Source: Chloroflexota bacterium (GTDB lineage: Bacteria > Chloroflexota > Dehalococcoidia > Lucifugimonadales > Lucifugimonadaceae). Taken from it: a DNA stretch of 38,404 nucleotides. Below are positions 18,884 to 28,408 of the stretch, piece by piece; within the stretch, counting starts at the first letter, position 1; every line of letters starts with the position of its first letter. Location: contig PBER01000007.1 of the NCBI GenBank assembly GCA_002718455.1, forward strand, positions 62,206 to 100,609. The letters are read 5' to 3'. A program made the position numbers and the translations under genes. Under the pieces are notes generated by a model. It was not told the origin of the DNA. It was given only the letters and a program-made list of their open reading frames with translations, and searched no databases.

Positions 18884-19906
18884 CTACAGAACAGGTTTAT
18901 TTGCAGGCATTGCTTTCAGCATTTCCAATTGAGATGTAACAGAAGGATTTTGAAGAGCAGTTGGTCTTTCTCCTCTTAATACTGCTGCAACCTGTTGAGA
19001 AGCTCTTCTTCGTGATAACCAGGCCGAACGAGTAGATTGACCTGCAACGTGTGGAGCAACTATTACATTGGGCATACTGAACAATGGATTGTTAGGATCT
19101 GCTGGCTCTTGTTCAAAGACATCTAAACCAGCTCCACGAAACTTTTTATTGTTTAATGCATCAATCATTTCTTTTTCAACTACTACAGCTCCTCTACAAA
19201 CATTAATGAAATAAGCACTTGATTTCATAAGGTCAAATTGTTCTTTTCCAATCATATGGTGGGTTTCAGGATTAAGAGGTACAATTGTGACTACATAATC
19301 AGACTTTTTAAAAATATCGTTTAAATTCCATACTTGTTCTACTCCATATTCTTTGATTAACCATGGAGGACAATAAGGATCATATACCAAAGTTTTCATT
19401 CTCCACGCTCCCAATTTTCTAGCAATTTGTCTTCCTATATTTCCAAATCCAATAATACCAAGAGTTTGTTCATCTATTGGGTCTATTGGACTAAATTCTG
19501 AGGCGTTCCATTTACCTCCATTCCTTAATTGCAGAGTATATTGAACTGTTTGTCTATTAAGTGCTAAAGCAAAAGTAACAGCTTGATTAGAGACTTCTTC
19601 TGCACACATACCTGCGCCATTTGTTATCATAATTCCATGTTCCGTAGCTGCTGCTGCATCAATATGATTAAACCCATGTGAATATACTGCTAATACCTTA
19701 CATTTTTTAGTGGACTTGATGAATTGTTCACTACCCCAACCTGCTCGATTCATAATTGCATCTGCATCTTTAACAACCTCCATTGCTTCTCCTTCAGAAG
19801 CTGGATTTGCTTTTACGAATTCTATATCTAGATCTGCCATTTCAGCTCTTTCATATTCTAATTTGTCATCTTCAGGCCCTAGAAATACTACCTTATATTT
19901 AGCCAT
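18884..19906 (-). CDS. D-isomer-specific 2-hydroxyacid dehydrogenase
   Basis: LGIIGFGNIGRQIARKLGAW, NVCRGAVVVEKEMIDAL, GLDVFEQEPADPNNPLF, IVAPHVAGQS. Confidence 0.92.
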   Translation of the reverse strand: MAKYKVVFLGPEDDKLEYERAEMADLDIEFVKANPASEGEAMEVVKDADAIMNRAGWGSEQFIKSTKKCKVLAVYSHGFNHIDAAAATEHGIMITNGAGMCAEEVSNQAVTFALALNRQTVQYTLQLRNGGKWNASEFSPIDPIDEQTLGIIGFGNIGRQIARKLGAWRMKTLVYDPYCPPWLIKEYGVEQVWNLNDIFKKSDYVVTIVPLNPETHHMIGKEQFDLMKSSAYFINVCRGAVVVEKEMIDALNNKKFRGAGLDVFEQEPADPNNPLFSMPNVIVAPHVAGQSTRSAWLSRRRASQQVAAVLRGERPTALQNPSVTSQLEMLKAMPANKPVL

Positions 19907-20064
19907 TTATAATCCTTTCGTATTCATGTTCTGTTTTCATATAATTTATTCTAATTGCATATATCGTATAAAATTATTTTTAAAAATATATTCCATTTAG
20001 TTATAAAAAATAACATTTTCTACTTGTTTTTATATAAATTAAAATAAAAAGAAAAAAAATACCT

Positions 20065-21183
20065 ATGTCAAATCAACTATTAGATACTTTTAGGGAACTA
20101 TCGAACCTCCCTACAACTTCGTTTTATGAACAAAAAATTTTGGAATACATAAAAACTAAACTTGATTCCTATAAAATAGAATTTCACCAAGATTCCTGGG
20201 GAAATATTTTTGCTGAAGTTAATGGTAAAACTCCAAATGAAATAGTATTTATATCTCATACGGATCATCCGGGATTTGAAATCATATCTAAACATAAAAA
20301 GAACATTTATTTAGCAAAAGCTCTAGGAGGGTTACCAAAAAATTGTGTAACCAATCAAACGAATGTAAAAATAATTTCAAATAAATCTGATTTATATAAA
20401 GGAAAAATTATAAATTTTTATTCTAAAGAAAATAAAAAACCAAAAATCCCAAAGAATTATAGATGGATGACTTCAGAGTTTGTTTTAATTGAATCTGAAT
20501 CTGAAAATATTAAATTACCAAGTTTTGCCGTATTTGATTTACCAGAAACTAAATATTTTGGAGAAAGAATTGTAACTCCTGTGGCCGACGATTTGGCTGG
20601 ATGTGCTCTAATTATTGAAACATTGAATAAATTAAATAAAAGTTCTAATGAATATTCTTTTAAGGCTATTTTCTCTAGAGCTGAAGAAGTAGGACTTATA
20701 GGGGCAAGATTAATTGCAGCTAATGAATTGATCAGCAAAAATTCTATAATTATTTCTATTGAAACTAGTAGTGAATTACCTGGAGCAAATTTCGGTAAAG
20801 GTCCAATAATAAGGACTGGAGATCGGCTAACAACTTTTGACAATAAAGCTGAACTTGTACTATTACAATCTGTGAAAGAAATATTACGAAGAGATGTAAA
20901 TTTTGCTTATCAAAGACAACTCATGAGTGAAGGTGGATGTGAAGCATCCGCTTTTGCAGTTTTTGGATATTCAGTTACAGGATTAGCATTACCTTTGCGT
21001 AACTGGCATAATGGTAATGAACAAGGTGATGTTGAACCTGAAGAGATAAGTTTGTTAGATTATGAGAATGCATATAAAATTATGACAAACTTAGGAAAAT
21101 TAGATATTGTAAAAATAAAAGATTATTTTAAAAATCTTATGATGATTCCTGAAGATGCCAAAAAATTAATTAATGAGGAGTAA
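20065..21183 (+). CDS. M42-family metallopeptidase
   Basis: FISHTDHPGFEI, TPVADDLAGCALIIETL, SRAEEVGLIGARLIAA. Confidence 0.82.
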   Translation: MSNQLLDTFRELSNLPTTSFYEQKILEYIKTKLDSYKIEFHQDSWGNIFAEVNGKTPNEIVFISHTDHPGFEIISKHKKNIYLAKALGGLPKNCVTNQTNVKIISNKSDLYKGKIINFYSKENKKPKIPKNYRWMTSEFVLIESESENIKLPSFAVFDLPETKYFGERIVTPVADDLAGCALIIETLNKLNKSSNEYSFKAIFSRAEEVGLIGARLIAANELISKNSIIISIETSSELPGANFGKGPIIRTGDRLTTFDNKAELVLLQSVKEILRRDVNFAYQRQLMSEGGCEASAFAVFGYSVTGLALPLRNWHNGNEQGDVEPEEISLLDYENAYKIMTNLGKLDIVKIKDYFKNLMMIPEDAKKLINEE

Positions 21184-21185
21184 TT

Positions 21186-22820
21186 ATGCCTGAGATTGAT
21201 GGATCTTATTTGGTTGCAAAAACGCTTAAAGATGAAGGTGCAGAGTGTTTATTTTATCTAATGGGAGGACCAAATTATGAAATTATAAATAATTCTGAAG
21301 ATTTTGGAATAAAGACGTATGATTTTCGACACGAACAGGCTGCTGCAATGTCAGCACACGCATATACTAGAGTAACAGGCAAACCAGGTGTAACAACAGC
21401 TGCTTCAGGTCCAGGAACCTTAAATTTATTGACTGGACAATATAATGCTTTCGTTGATTGTGCTCCTATGATCACTTTGGGTGGTGCAGGACCATTGAAA
21501 GATTTTTACAGAGGTGGATTCCAAGAAATAGATCAATTGTCCATTTTTGAAAAGGTATCTAAAGCCACCTTTAGACCTACCTCCGCTAAACAATACCCTC
21601 AAATAGTTTCTCATGCTTTCAGAATTGCAACATCCGGAAGGCCTGGACCTGTTTATATAGATTGTAATGAAGATGTCTTATATGAAAAAGTTAGCGAAAA
21701 AAATTTAAACCAGCCCACTAGATCTTCTGAAAAATCATCTCCTATTGGTGATCCTGAATTAATTTCAAAATCTATAAATTTATTAAAAAAAGCTAATGCT
21801 CCAATTATACTTGCAGGAGGAGGCACTTTTTGGTCTGACTCATCAAGTGAATTGAAACAGTTAGTAGATAATTCTGGAATTCCATTTTATACGACCCCAA
21901 TGACTAGAGGAATAGTATCTGATGATCATCCTTTTTCCTATCCTGCAGCCAGATCTAGTGCTTTTAGGGAAACAGATTTTGTCTTAGTTTTAGGAACAAG
22001 ATTTAATTGGATTATGACTTATGGCAATAGAATAAATCCGGACGCAAAAATCATACAGGTAGACATTTTTGAGGAAGAAATTGCACATAATAGAGAAGTG
22101 ACATTAGGAATTGTAGGGGATTGCAAAAATGTAATAAATCAATTAAATGAAGAATTATTAAAACAAAATATAAAGTCAAATCAATGGGAAACATGGAGAA
22201 ATAATTTGTCAAAACTTGAAAAATCTAGACTAGAAAAAGTAAAGCCTTTAGAAGAATCTTCCCAATCTCCGATTCATCCCTTAAGACTATGTAAAGAATT
22301 AAGAGAAGTCATGGATCCTTCGTCAATAATTAGTATAGATGGAAATGAAATATTACATTATGGTAGACAAAGTATTCCTTGTTACAAACCGGGACATTCA
22401 ATCAACTCGGGCCCAACCGGATGTATGGGGGTAGGATTGCCTTACGCAATCGGAGCTAAAATAGCAAAACCTAATAATCAGGTATTTTCTTTACATGGCG
22501 ACGGATCATTAGGAATGAATATTCAAGATTTTGATACCGCTGTAAGACACAATCTACCAATTGTAATAGTGGTATCTAACAATGAAGGATGGACAGCAAG
22601 AGTTGAAGGAATTAGAAAACCGGGAAGAGAGTTAGGTTTTACTAGGTTTGATTTGATTGCAGAATCGATGGGAGGTTACGGTGAATTAGTTGAAAAACCC
22701 GAAGAAATCAAACCAGCAATTGAAAGAGCGATAAATTCAAACCTTCCTTCTATAGTAAATGTTCACACAGATCCTACTGCTAGAGCTATTTCCAAATTTG
22801 TTGGATCAAAAATGGAGTAA
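21186..22820 (+). CDS. Thiamine-diphosphate enzyme, acetolactate synthase/benzoylformate decarboxylase-like
   Basis: RHEQAAAMSAHAYTRVTGKPGVTTAASGPGTLNLL; GDGSLGMNIQDFDTAVRHNLPIVIVVSNNEGW. Confidence 0.9.
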   Translation: MPEIDGSYLVAKTLKDEGAECLFYLMGGPNYEIINNSEDFGIKTYDFRHEQAAAMSAHAYTRVTGKPGVTTAASGPGTLNLLTGQYNAFVDCAPMITLGGAGPLKDFYRGGFQEIDQLSIFEKVSKATFRPTSAKQYPQIVSHAFRIATSGRPGPVYIDCNEDVLYEKVSEKNLNQPTRSSEKSSPIGDPELISKSINLLKKANAPIILAGGGTFWSDSSSELKQLVDNSGIPFYTTPMTRGIVSDDHPFSYPAARSSAFRETDFVLVLGTRFNWIMTYGNRINPDAKIIQVDIFEEEIAHNREVTLGIVGDCKNVINQLNEELLKQNIKSNQWETWRNNLSKLEKSRLEKVKPLEESSQSPIHPLRLCKELREVMDPSSIISIDGNEILHYGRQSIPCYKPGHSINSGPTGCMGVGLPYAIGAKIAKPNNQVFSLHGDGSLGMNIQDFDTAVRHNLPIVIVVSNNEGWTARVEGIRKPGRELGFTRFDLIAESMGGYGELVEKPEEIKPAIERAINSNLPSIVNVHTDPTARAISKFVGSKME

Positions 22821-22821
22821 T

Positions 22822-23619
22822 TTATCTTTCAGTAATGATTCCTCCATTTATATTAATTGACTGGCCTGATATATATTTTGATTTATTTGATGCAAGAAAA
22901 TATATCAAATCTGCCACTTCGAAATCTTCACCTATTCTTTTTAATGGGATTGTATTCTTTAGTTTTTGAAGGTTTTTTTTACTTAATTTATCTAATCGAG
23001 AGGTTCGTATTGGTCCAGGGGCTACACAATTAACTCTTATATTTCTGCTTGCTAACTCCATTGCCAACGCTTGACTAAAACCCTCTAAACCAAAATTAGC
23101 TGCATTATACGCAGCCATATTAGCATTTCCAGATTTTCCAGCGGTTGAAGAAATATTTATGATTGATCCTTCAATTTTGCTATCAACCATGTATCTAGAT
23201 ACTAATTTTGTAATATAAAAAGCACCAAATAATTTTACTTTAATAACCTTCATAAACTCTTTATTGTCTAAATTTATTACTGGAACTCTATCTTCACCTA
23301 TACCCGTTGAAGCATTATTAACAAGAACGTCTATTCTATTAAATTTTTCTATAATGATACTGAATGCTGATTCTACTTCATTTTCGTTGGAAATATCTAA
23401 TTCTATTGGTAACACCTCTATATCAAATTTTTCTAACTTTTTTGCCAAAGAATTTACTCCGGTCCAATTGATATCCTTTTCATATTTTGGGAATGATTTT
23501 TGATCTCTTTTCGTTCCGGTTATAATTATGTCATAATTATTTTTTGCAAATAAAAATGCAGTAGATGCTCCGATTCCCTTTAATCTACTTGCTCCTGTTA
23601 TAAAAGCTACTTTTCTCAT
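22822..23619 (-). CDS. Short-chain dehydrogenase/reductase-family protein (YxxxN variant)
   Basis: FITGASRLKGIGASTAFLFA, LVNNAS, IINISSTAGKSG, MAAYNAANFGLEGFSQALAMELA, IRVNCVAPGPIRT, YISGQSININGG. Confidence 0.88.
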   Translation of the reverse strand: MRKVAFITGASRLKGIGASTAFLFAKNNYDIIITGTKRDQKSFPKYEKDINWTGVNSLAKKLEKFDIEVLPIELDISNENEVESAFSIIIEKFNRIDVLVNNASTGIGEDRVPVINLDNKEFMKVIKVKLFGAFYITKLVSRYMVDSKIEGSIINISSTAGKSGNANMAAYNAANFGLEGFSQALAMELASRNIRVNCVAPGPIRTSRLDKLSKKNLQKLKNTIPLKRIGEDFEVADLIYFLASNKSKYISGQSININGGIITER

Positions 23620-23669
23620 AATGAAATTTTATAATGATTTCTATATTAATTATTTTACAGGCTTAATAA

Positions 23670-24179
23670 ATGGAAATTAATTTTAATAAACCAGATTTAG
23701 ATTCAGATACAGTTAAATCAATAATTCGTAAATATTCTCGAAAGAATTTTATTCTATTAAAAGACGAACACCTAACGGCTGATGAGTTTCAAGAATTATC
23801 AAATGAAATTGATTTCAACATCACTGAATTGTCATTTACCTCTTCTTCAATTTATTCAGATAGGATGGATTTAGATCTATGTACAAAAATTTTTGAATGT
23901 ATTTGTACCATTTATGATTCAATTGAAACATTCATAAATTTAGATAAAAGATTATATTTTAACATTTCTGAAAGTCGTAGATATGAAAAAGTAAAAACCT
24001 CAATTCTTCCGTATATAGAACAAATAGGAAAACTTATATGTATGTTTCCTATTACTGATTTGGCAAATATACCTTTTATGGACACTAAAATTCTTCTAGA
24101 AATACAAAAAAAGTTTAATGAACTTAATCATGGTGATATAAGATCGATAATATCTTTATGGGAATCCGATGAAATATAA
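23670..24179 (+). CDS. Hypothetical protein
   Basis: 169-aa ORF with codon usage like its neighbours; no family recognised. Confidence 0.6.
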   Translation: MEINFNKPDLDSDTVKSIIRKYSRKNFILLKDEHLTADEFQELSNEIDFNITELSFTSSSIYSDRMDLDLCTKIFECICTIYDSIETFINLDKRLYFNISESRRYEKVKTSILPYIEQIGKLICMFPITDLANIPFMDTKILLEIQKKFNELNHGDIRSIISLWESDEI

Positions 24180-24224
24180 TATTTTCTAAGTAATAGATAT
24201 TTTTAAATTTCATTTATAATTTAA

Positions 24225-24239
24225 TTTGTAAATTACAAA
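24225..24239. repeat. Inverted repeat TTTGTAA-A-TTACAAA, possible operator
   Basis: Perfect 7-1-7 palindrome about 10 nt upstream of the 24250 start. Confidence 0.4.
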
Positions 24240-24249
24240 ACAACAAAGT

Positions 24250-24735
24250 ATGTTTCATTGGATAAATCATAATTCTCTTTATATTATTACTTTTTTATTT
24301 CCAATTATTGTATCTATAATTTTTTATAATTATTTAAGTAAAAATAAATTAATATTATTATCCGTATTTGTATTATTATTAGTGATATCTATTAGCACTA
24401 AAATTCTTATTGAACCAGGAAATAAAACAAATTCACTAGAAATAAATTCTATTCTATCCGTTGATAAACCTATGGTTATAGAATTTTATTCACCAAACTG
24501 TATGGGATGTGTAATAAGTGAAAAACCATTTTTAAACTTTCAACAATCATACTCTGAAATATTTGCTACCTTTCAAATTGACATCTATGATAAAAATTAT
24601 TCTGATTTAATTCGAAAATATGAGATAACTTCAACCCCGACTTTTGTATTAATTCATAAAGGTAAATTAGTTGATAAATATGTGGGATTACTGACTAATA
24701 AAGAAAAACTTTATATAAGGTTTAAGAATAAGTAA
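24250..24735 (+). CDS. Membrane-anchored thioredoxin-like protein
   Basis: Two N-terminal hydrophobic segments, then MVIEFYSPNCMGCVISEKPF (CxxC) and ITSTPTFVLIHKGKLVDKYVG (cis-Pro loop). Confidence 0.82.
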   Translation: MFHWINHNSLYIITFLFPIIVSIIFYNYLSKNKLILLSVFVLLLVISISTKILIEPGNKTNSLEINSILSVDKPMVIEFYSPNCMGCVISEKPFLNFQQSYSEIFATFQIDIYDKNYSDLIRKYEITSTPTFVLIHKGKLVDKYVGLLTNKEKLYIRFKNK

Positions 24736-24737
24736 AT

Positions 24738-25859
24738 TTATAAAATTTCATTAAGTTTTTCGGCGATTATATCTATTTCAAATTCATTTAAACTATGAAC
24801 AACAATATTGATTTCTTCATCATAATTATGTTTCCCTACAAAAATTTTTGGTTCTCCATTTTCTAAGAATTGCCTAATTTCTTTTGTAGTTGGCCCTTCA
24901 TAATTCTCCTTTTGAAAAGACAAAATAGTATTTGAGCCTTGCCTATTTGGATAATCATTTTCAATATTTATTACCATTCCTTTTTTAGGGTGAATTTGTT
25001 TTTTAAGAGATTTTGCTTTTCCCAACCAAAGTTTATTTTCCGTGCTCTCGTCTTCTTCAATGAAAAGCTTGATTGCTGTTATCAATCCTATGACATTTTC
25101 TTTAGAAACTTTCATGGGTCGTCCAATCCCTGACCATTCAGGTTTAAGATTTTGAAAGCTATTAATAAATGCTGCATCTATAATCTCTCTAGTTCCAGCC
25201 AAAATTCCCGTTGATTGAGGACCTCCGATACCCTTTCCGCCACTGAAGGCCACTCCATCTGCTCCCAATTCTATGAACTTAGAAAGATTTTCTCTAGGAG
25301 GAAGCTCTGCAGCTGCATCGACTAAGAAATACAACCCTTTTTCATGTGCTATTTCAATAGTTTTTTTCATTCCTAAACCTTTGTCAAAAAATGGAGCAAC
25401 AACATATGCAATAGCACAAGTTTTATCGGTTATTTTGTCAAATAGATTCTCATTTGTGTATTCTACTAACTTAGATCCTGGAATTTCAAAAGCACTATCA
25501 TATCTATTTCTTTGACCTTTATGTATAAGAATTTCATTTCTTTTATGTTCTTTATTGGGCAATTTTTTTGCTTCTTCAATATCGGTACCTGTTAGGCAAG
25601 CAGCAGACATCAGAACAATAGCAGATGCACAACCATTTGTGACCATTGCTCCATCAGATTTACATATTTTAGCAATAAATTTTCCTGCTTCTTCATTTAA
25701 TTTTTCAAGTTCTACAAATACCGTACTTGCTTCTTCAATGGATTTAATTACTTCAGGTTTCATAATGCTTCCACCTAAAGATGTAACCCAGCTTTGTGCA
25801 TTTATAATTGGTTTTATACCCAAATCTTTATAAACGTTTGGCCAATTTCTATATTTCAT
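24738..25859 (-). CDS. SelA-fold PLP-dependent enzyme (DgaE-like rather than true SelA)
   Basis: IKPIINAQSWVTSLGGSIMKPEV, VTNGCASAIVLMSAACL, FLVDAAAELPP, GVAFSGGKGIGGPQSTGILAG. Confidence 0.82.
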   Translation of the reverse strand: MKYRNWPNVYKDLGIKPIINAQSWVTSLGGSIMKPEVIKSIEEASTVFVELEKLNEEAGKFIAKICKSDGAMVTNGCASAIVLMSAACLTGTDIEEAKKLPNKEHKRNEILIHKGQRNRYDSAFEIPGSKLVEYTNENLFDKITDKTCAIAYVVAPFFDKGLGMKKTIEIAHEKGLYFLVDAAAELPPRENLSKFIELGADGVAFSGGKGIGGPQSTGILAGTREIIDAAFINSFQNLKPEWSGIGRPMKVSKENVIGLITAIKLFIEEDESTENKLWLGKAKSLKKQIHPKKGMVINIENDYPNRQGSNTILSFQKENYEGPTTKEIRQFLENGEPKIFVGKHNYDEEINIVVHSLNEFEIDIIAEKLNEIL

Positions 25860-25913
25860 AACAAATTCCTTATTAAAATAATATTAAATAATTAAAACAT
25901 TAATTTTTCAAAT

Positions 25914-26318
25914 ATGGACAATAATACTCAGAAAATTATATTTGTACAGAACCAATTTTCTATAATTTTGCTTGGTTGGGGATTAATATCTATATTGATG
26001 GGTGCAACATTATTTTATTTTAATAATGACTTTATTAGAGGGATCGGGACTCAATTTCTTGCTTGGGGTCTTGTGAATTCTTTAATTGGAATTTTTGTAA
26101 TCTTAAGAAAATCACAACAAAATTCAAAAAAATTAGCGAAAATATTGTTATTTAACTCATTTTTAGATTTGATTTATTTATCAGTTGCAATAGTTTTAAT
26201 TTTTGAGATATTTATAAATGGAGATTCCTCAGTAGGCCATGGATTTGGAGTTCTGTTTCAAGGGTTCTTTTTATTAATTTTAGAAATGTATTATGGTATA
26301 AGAATTTTGAGAATTTAA
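25914..26318 (+). CDS. Small predicted membrane protein
   Basis: 134-aa ORF with about four hydrophobic segments. Confidence 0.65.
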   Translation: MDNNTQKIIFVQNQFSIILLGWGLISILMGATLFYFNNDFIRGIGTQFLAWGLVNSLIGIFVILRKSQQNSKKLAKILLFNSFLDLIYLSVAIVLIFEIFINGDSSVGHGFGVLFQGFFLLILEMYYGIRILRI

Positions 26319-26322
26319 ATTT

Positions 26323-26838
26323 CTATTTGTTTAAACCTCTTATCATACCTCTTATATATGCCATTTGGCCTAAATGTTGTGATTCTTCAACTATTACGTG
26401 CCCCAAAATCCATTTGCCTGTGACCTTTCCTCTCGAAGGAGAAGTGTATGAATTTTTCAAATCGTCAGAGTTTAAATTTTCTATTACATTAAAAATCTCA
26501 ACTCTCTCCTCGTTATAGTAATTTAGTAATTTCTTCATCTCCATTTTTGGCATTTTTGATATATCTTCTTTATTGTATCCTTTACCATAATCTTCCTGAT
26601 CTACTCCAAATTTTTCATTCCAATTATTTTTATCCCAAACAGTTTCTTTACCTCCAACAATAAAATTAATCCATCTGTCTTCGACTCTAGCCATATGCCA
26701 TACCAACCAAGTAATATGATTTGATTCTAGAGAAGGTTGCCAATATAACTCTGGTTCTGTAAGTCCGTTTAAACATTTAAGTAATCCCTCAAAATATTCA
26801 TTTAAAGCTGACTTGATAGATTCTTTAAATTCATTCAT
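26323..26838 (-). CDS. DinB-family protein
   Basis: HITWLVWHMARVEDRWINFIV and GHVIVEESQHLGQMAYIRGMIRG with the expected histidines. Confidence 0.85.
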   Translation of the reverse strand: MNEFKESIKSALNEYFEGLLKCLNGLTEPELYWQPSLESNHITWLVWHMARVEDRWINFIVGGKETVWDKNNWNEKFGVDQEDYGKGYNKEDISKMPKMEMKKLLNYYNEERVEIFNVIENLNSDDLKNSYTSPSRGKVTGKWILGHVIVEESQHLGQMAYIRGMIRGLNK

Positions 26839-26853
26839 TTGTTCCTCCTGGAG

Positions 26854-27651
26854 TTAATACGAATCTTCAACATGATTATTTGATTTTTTAATTTTTTTAG
26901 TCCACAAGTTTTCAAGTGAATATTTTGGTCTCCATCCTAAAATATCGAAAGTTTTAGAGCTATTAAATTTATTGTGGGGAGGCATAGGACTTACAAAAAA
27001 AGTTTCGGAATTTGACTGTAATTTTGATTTGTCTATTTCAACTGCACATCTTACAGCCTCTCCACAGTCAATCCAAGACGTAGTAAAAGGAACCATATCA
27101 TTGTGTAAAACTGCTTTTTCTTCATTTGGAGTGGTAAGATCGTAGTGATGTCTCATATTGTAATAGAGAAGAGTTATGAGGTTTATTCCAAAATAATCTG
27201 CATATCTTTCTGCTATTTCTTGACCCAAAAACTTACTTATTGCATAAAGCCTAGTCCCTGGTTGAGGTGGCATTTCTGGATTTAAATTAAAATCCCATTC
27301 CTCATATGATTGTCCTAACATTTGGAAGTGCGGGCCGGTATTTATAACCCTTTTAATATTATGAATTTTTGCAGCATTCATCATGCTGTAATTTCCTTTT
27401 GTAGAAACATCAAATGCGAGTTTTCTATCATGTCTTAATACAGAAAGATTGATTATACAATCCATGCCTTCAGCAGCATTTATCACACCATTTATATCGT
27501 CAACGCTTAATTTTAAGAAGTCACCTTGATATTTTTTCGGAGGCTCATTAATATCTGTTAGTAATAATTGATGTTTGTTTTTCAATGCTTTAACAACCCA
27601 TGGCCCCAGCATTCCAGTTCCTCCCAATATAAGAATTTTCATTTTACTCAA
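26854..27651 (-). CDS. NAD-dependent epimerase/dehydratase family protein, uronate-dehydrogenase-like size
   Basis: ILILGGTGMLGPWVVKAL, LYAISKFLGQEIAERY (YxxxK), DILGWRPKYSLEN. Confidence 0.85.
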   Translation of the reverse strand: MSKMKILILGGTGMLGPWVVKALKNKHQLLLTDINEPPKKYQGDFLKLSVDDINGVINAAEGMDCIINLSVLRHDRKLAFDVSTKGNYSMMNAAKIHNIKRVINTGPHFQMLGQSYEEWDFNLNPEMPPQPGTRLYAISKFLGQEIAERYADYFGINLITLLYYNMRHHYDLTTPNEEKAVLHNDMVPFTTSWIDCGEAVRCAVEIDKSKLQSNSETFFVSPMPPHNKFNSSKTFDILGWRPKYSLENLWTKKIKKSNNHVEDSY

Positions 27652-28334
27652 ACTCCTATCAAATTATCAATTTTATTAGTTAAAAATTTTTGACCTTCAA
27701 ATGTATCTTGTAAGTGCAAATTAATCCAGTTAGGGCCTTTCTTTCTCGCAGAATTAAAAGGATTTTTTGTCTGTTTTAACTCTTCTGAACTAAAATCTAA
27801 ATCTACCATTAAATTAATGCTTTTCTTAAATTTTTCTTCAGATAATCTTGTATCACTATTTTCTCTCAGATCTCCTAGCCTTAGATTTATTACTTCAAAT
27901 ACTTGATCTCTAGCGAATTCTTTACATACTTTTTCTGATAAATTTGCACATAAAAGTTCTGGTTGATCCAAAGGAAATTTAGTTTCCCAGTTTTCACTAA
28001 CAGTAAGATTGGCTTCATAATCTTTGTACAATTCCAAAGTAGAAATAGATATAACTTTTTCTACATTTTTTTTCCCTGCAGCAAAAAGCAAATCGTACGT
28101 TATTCTAGTGTGATAATCAATAAGCTCCATTTCATCTTTTGCTAAAAACCCTTTAAACCCTATATGAACATAAACATCTATTTTTTCAAAAAGTTTTTCC
28201 AGTTCCTTTGAATTTGAATAAATTAAATCTTTGTCATTAATAAAGTTTATATTGTGTGAAACTAGACAATTCGAAAGTATTTTGGCAATTGATGAACCAT
28301 TTGAAGAAATTAGTATATTTTTTTTCTTTTCCAT
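27648..28334 (-). CDS. Epimerase/dehydratase-like protein lacking canonical motifs
   Basis: Epimerase-like layout (KNILISSNGSSIAKIL, VDVYVHIG-like segment, LLFAAGKKNVEKVISISTLELYKDY) but no GxxGxxG or YxxxK. Confidence 0.6.
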   Translation of the reverse strand: MEKKKNILISSNGSSIAKILSNCLVSHNINFINDKDLIYSNSKELEKLFEKIDVYVHIGFKGFLAKDEMELIDYHTRITYDLLFAAGKKNVEKVISISTLELYKDYEANLTVSENWETKFPLDQPELLCANLSEKVCKEFARDQVFEVINLRLGDLRENSDTRLSEEKFKKSINLMVDLDFSSEELKQTKNPFNSARKKGPNWINLHLQDTFEGQKFLTNKIDNLIGV

Positions 28335-28408
28335 TATGAATTTTTCTTATTTAGTTGTTTAATAGTAACTGTAACAACAAATCTTTCAAATATTCAAAGG
28401 AAAGTTTA

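Noticed and set aside
19907-20064. AT-rich divergent spacer as a special regulatory region
   Set aside because: It is the longest divergent spacer, but no clear repeat or palindrome beyond background AT richness was seen.
24738-25859. Annotation as selA completing a Sec operon with selB
   Set aside because: PLP-site motif and catabolic neighbourhood fit DgaE-like enzymes better; not adjacent to selB.
26323-26838. DinB as DNA polymerase IV or part of a defence module
   Set aside because: This is the small four-helix DinB/YfiT-like fold, not polymerase IV, and no defence partners are nearby.
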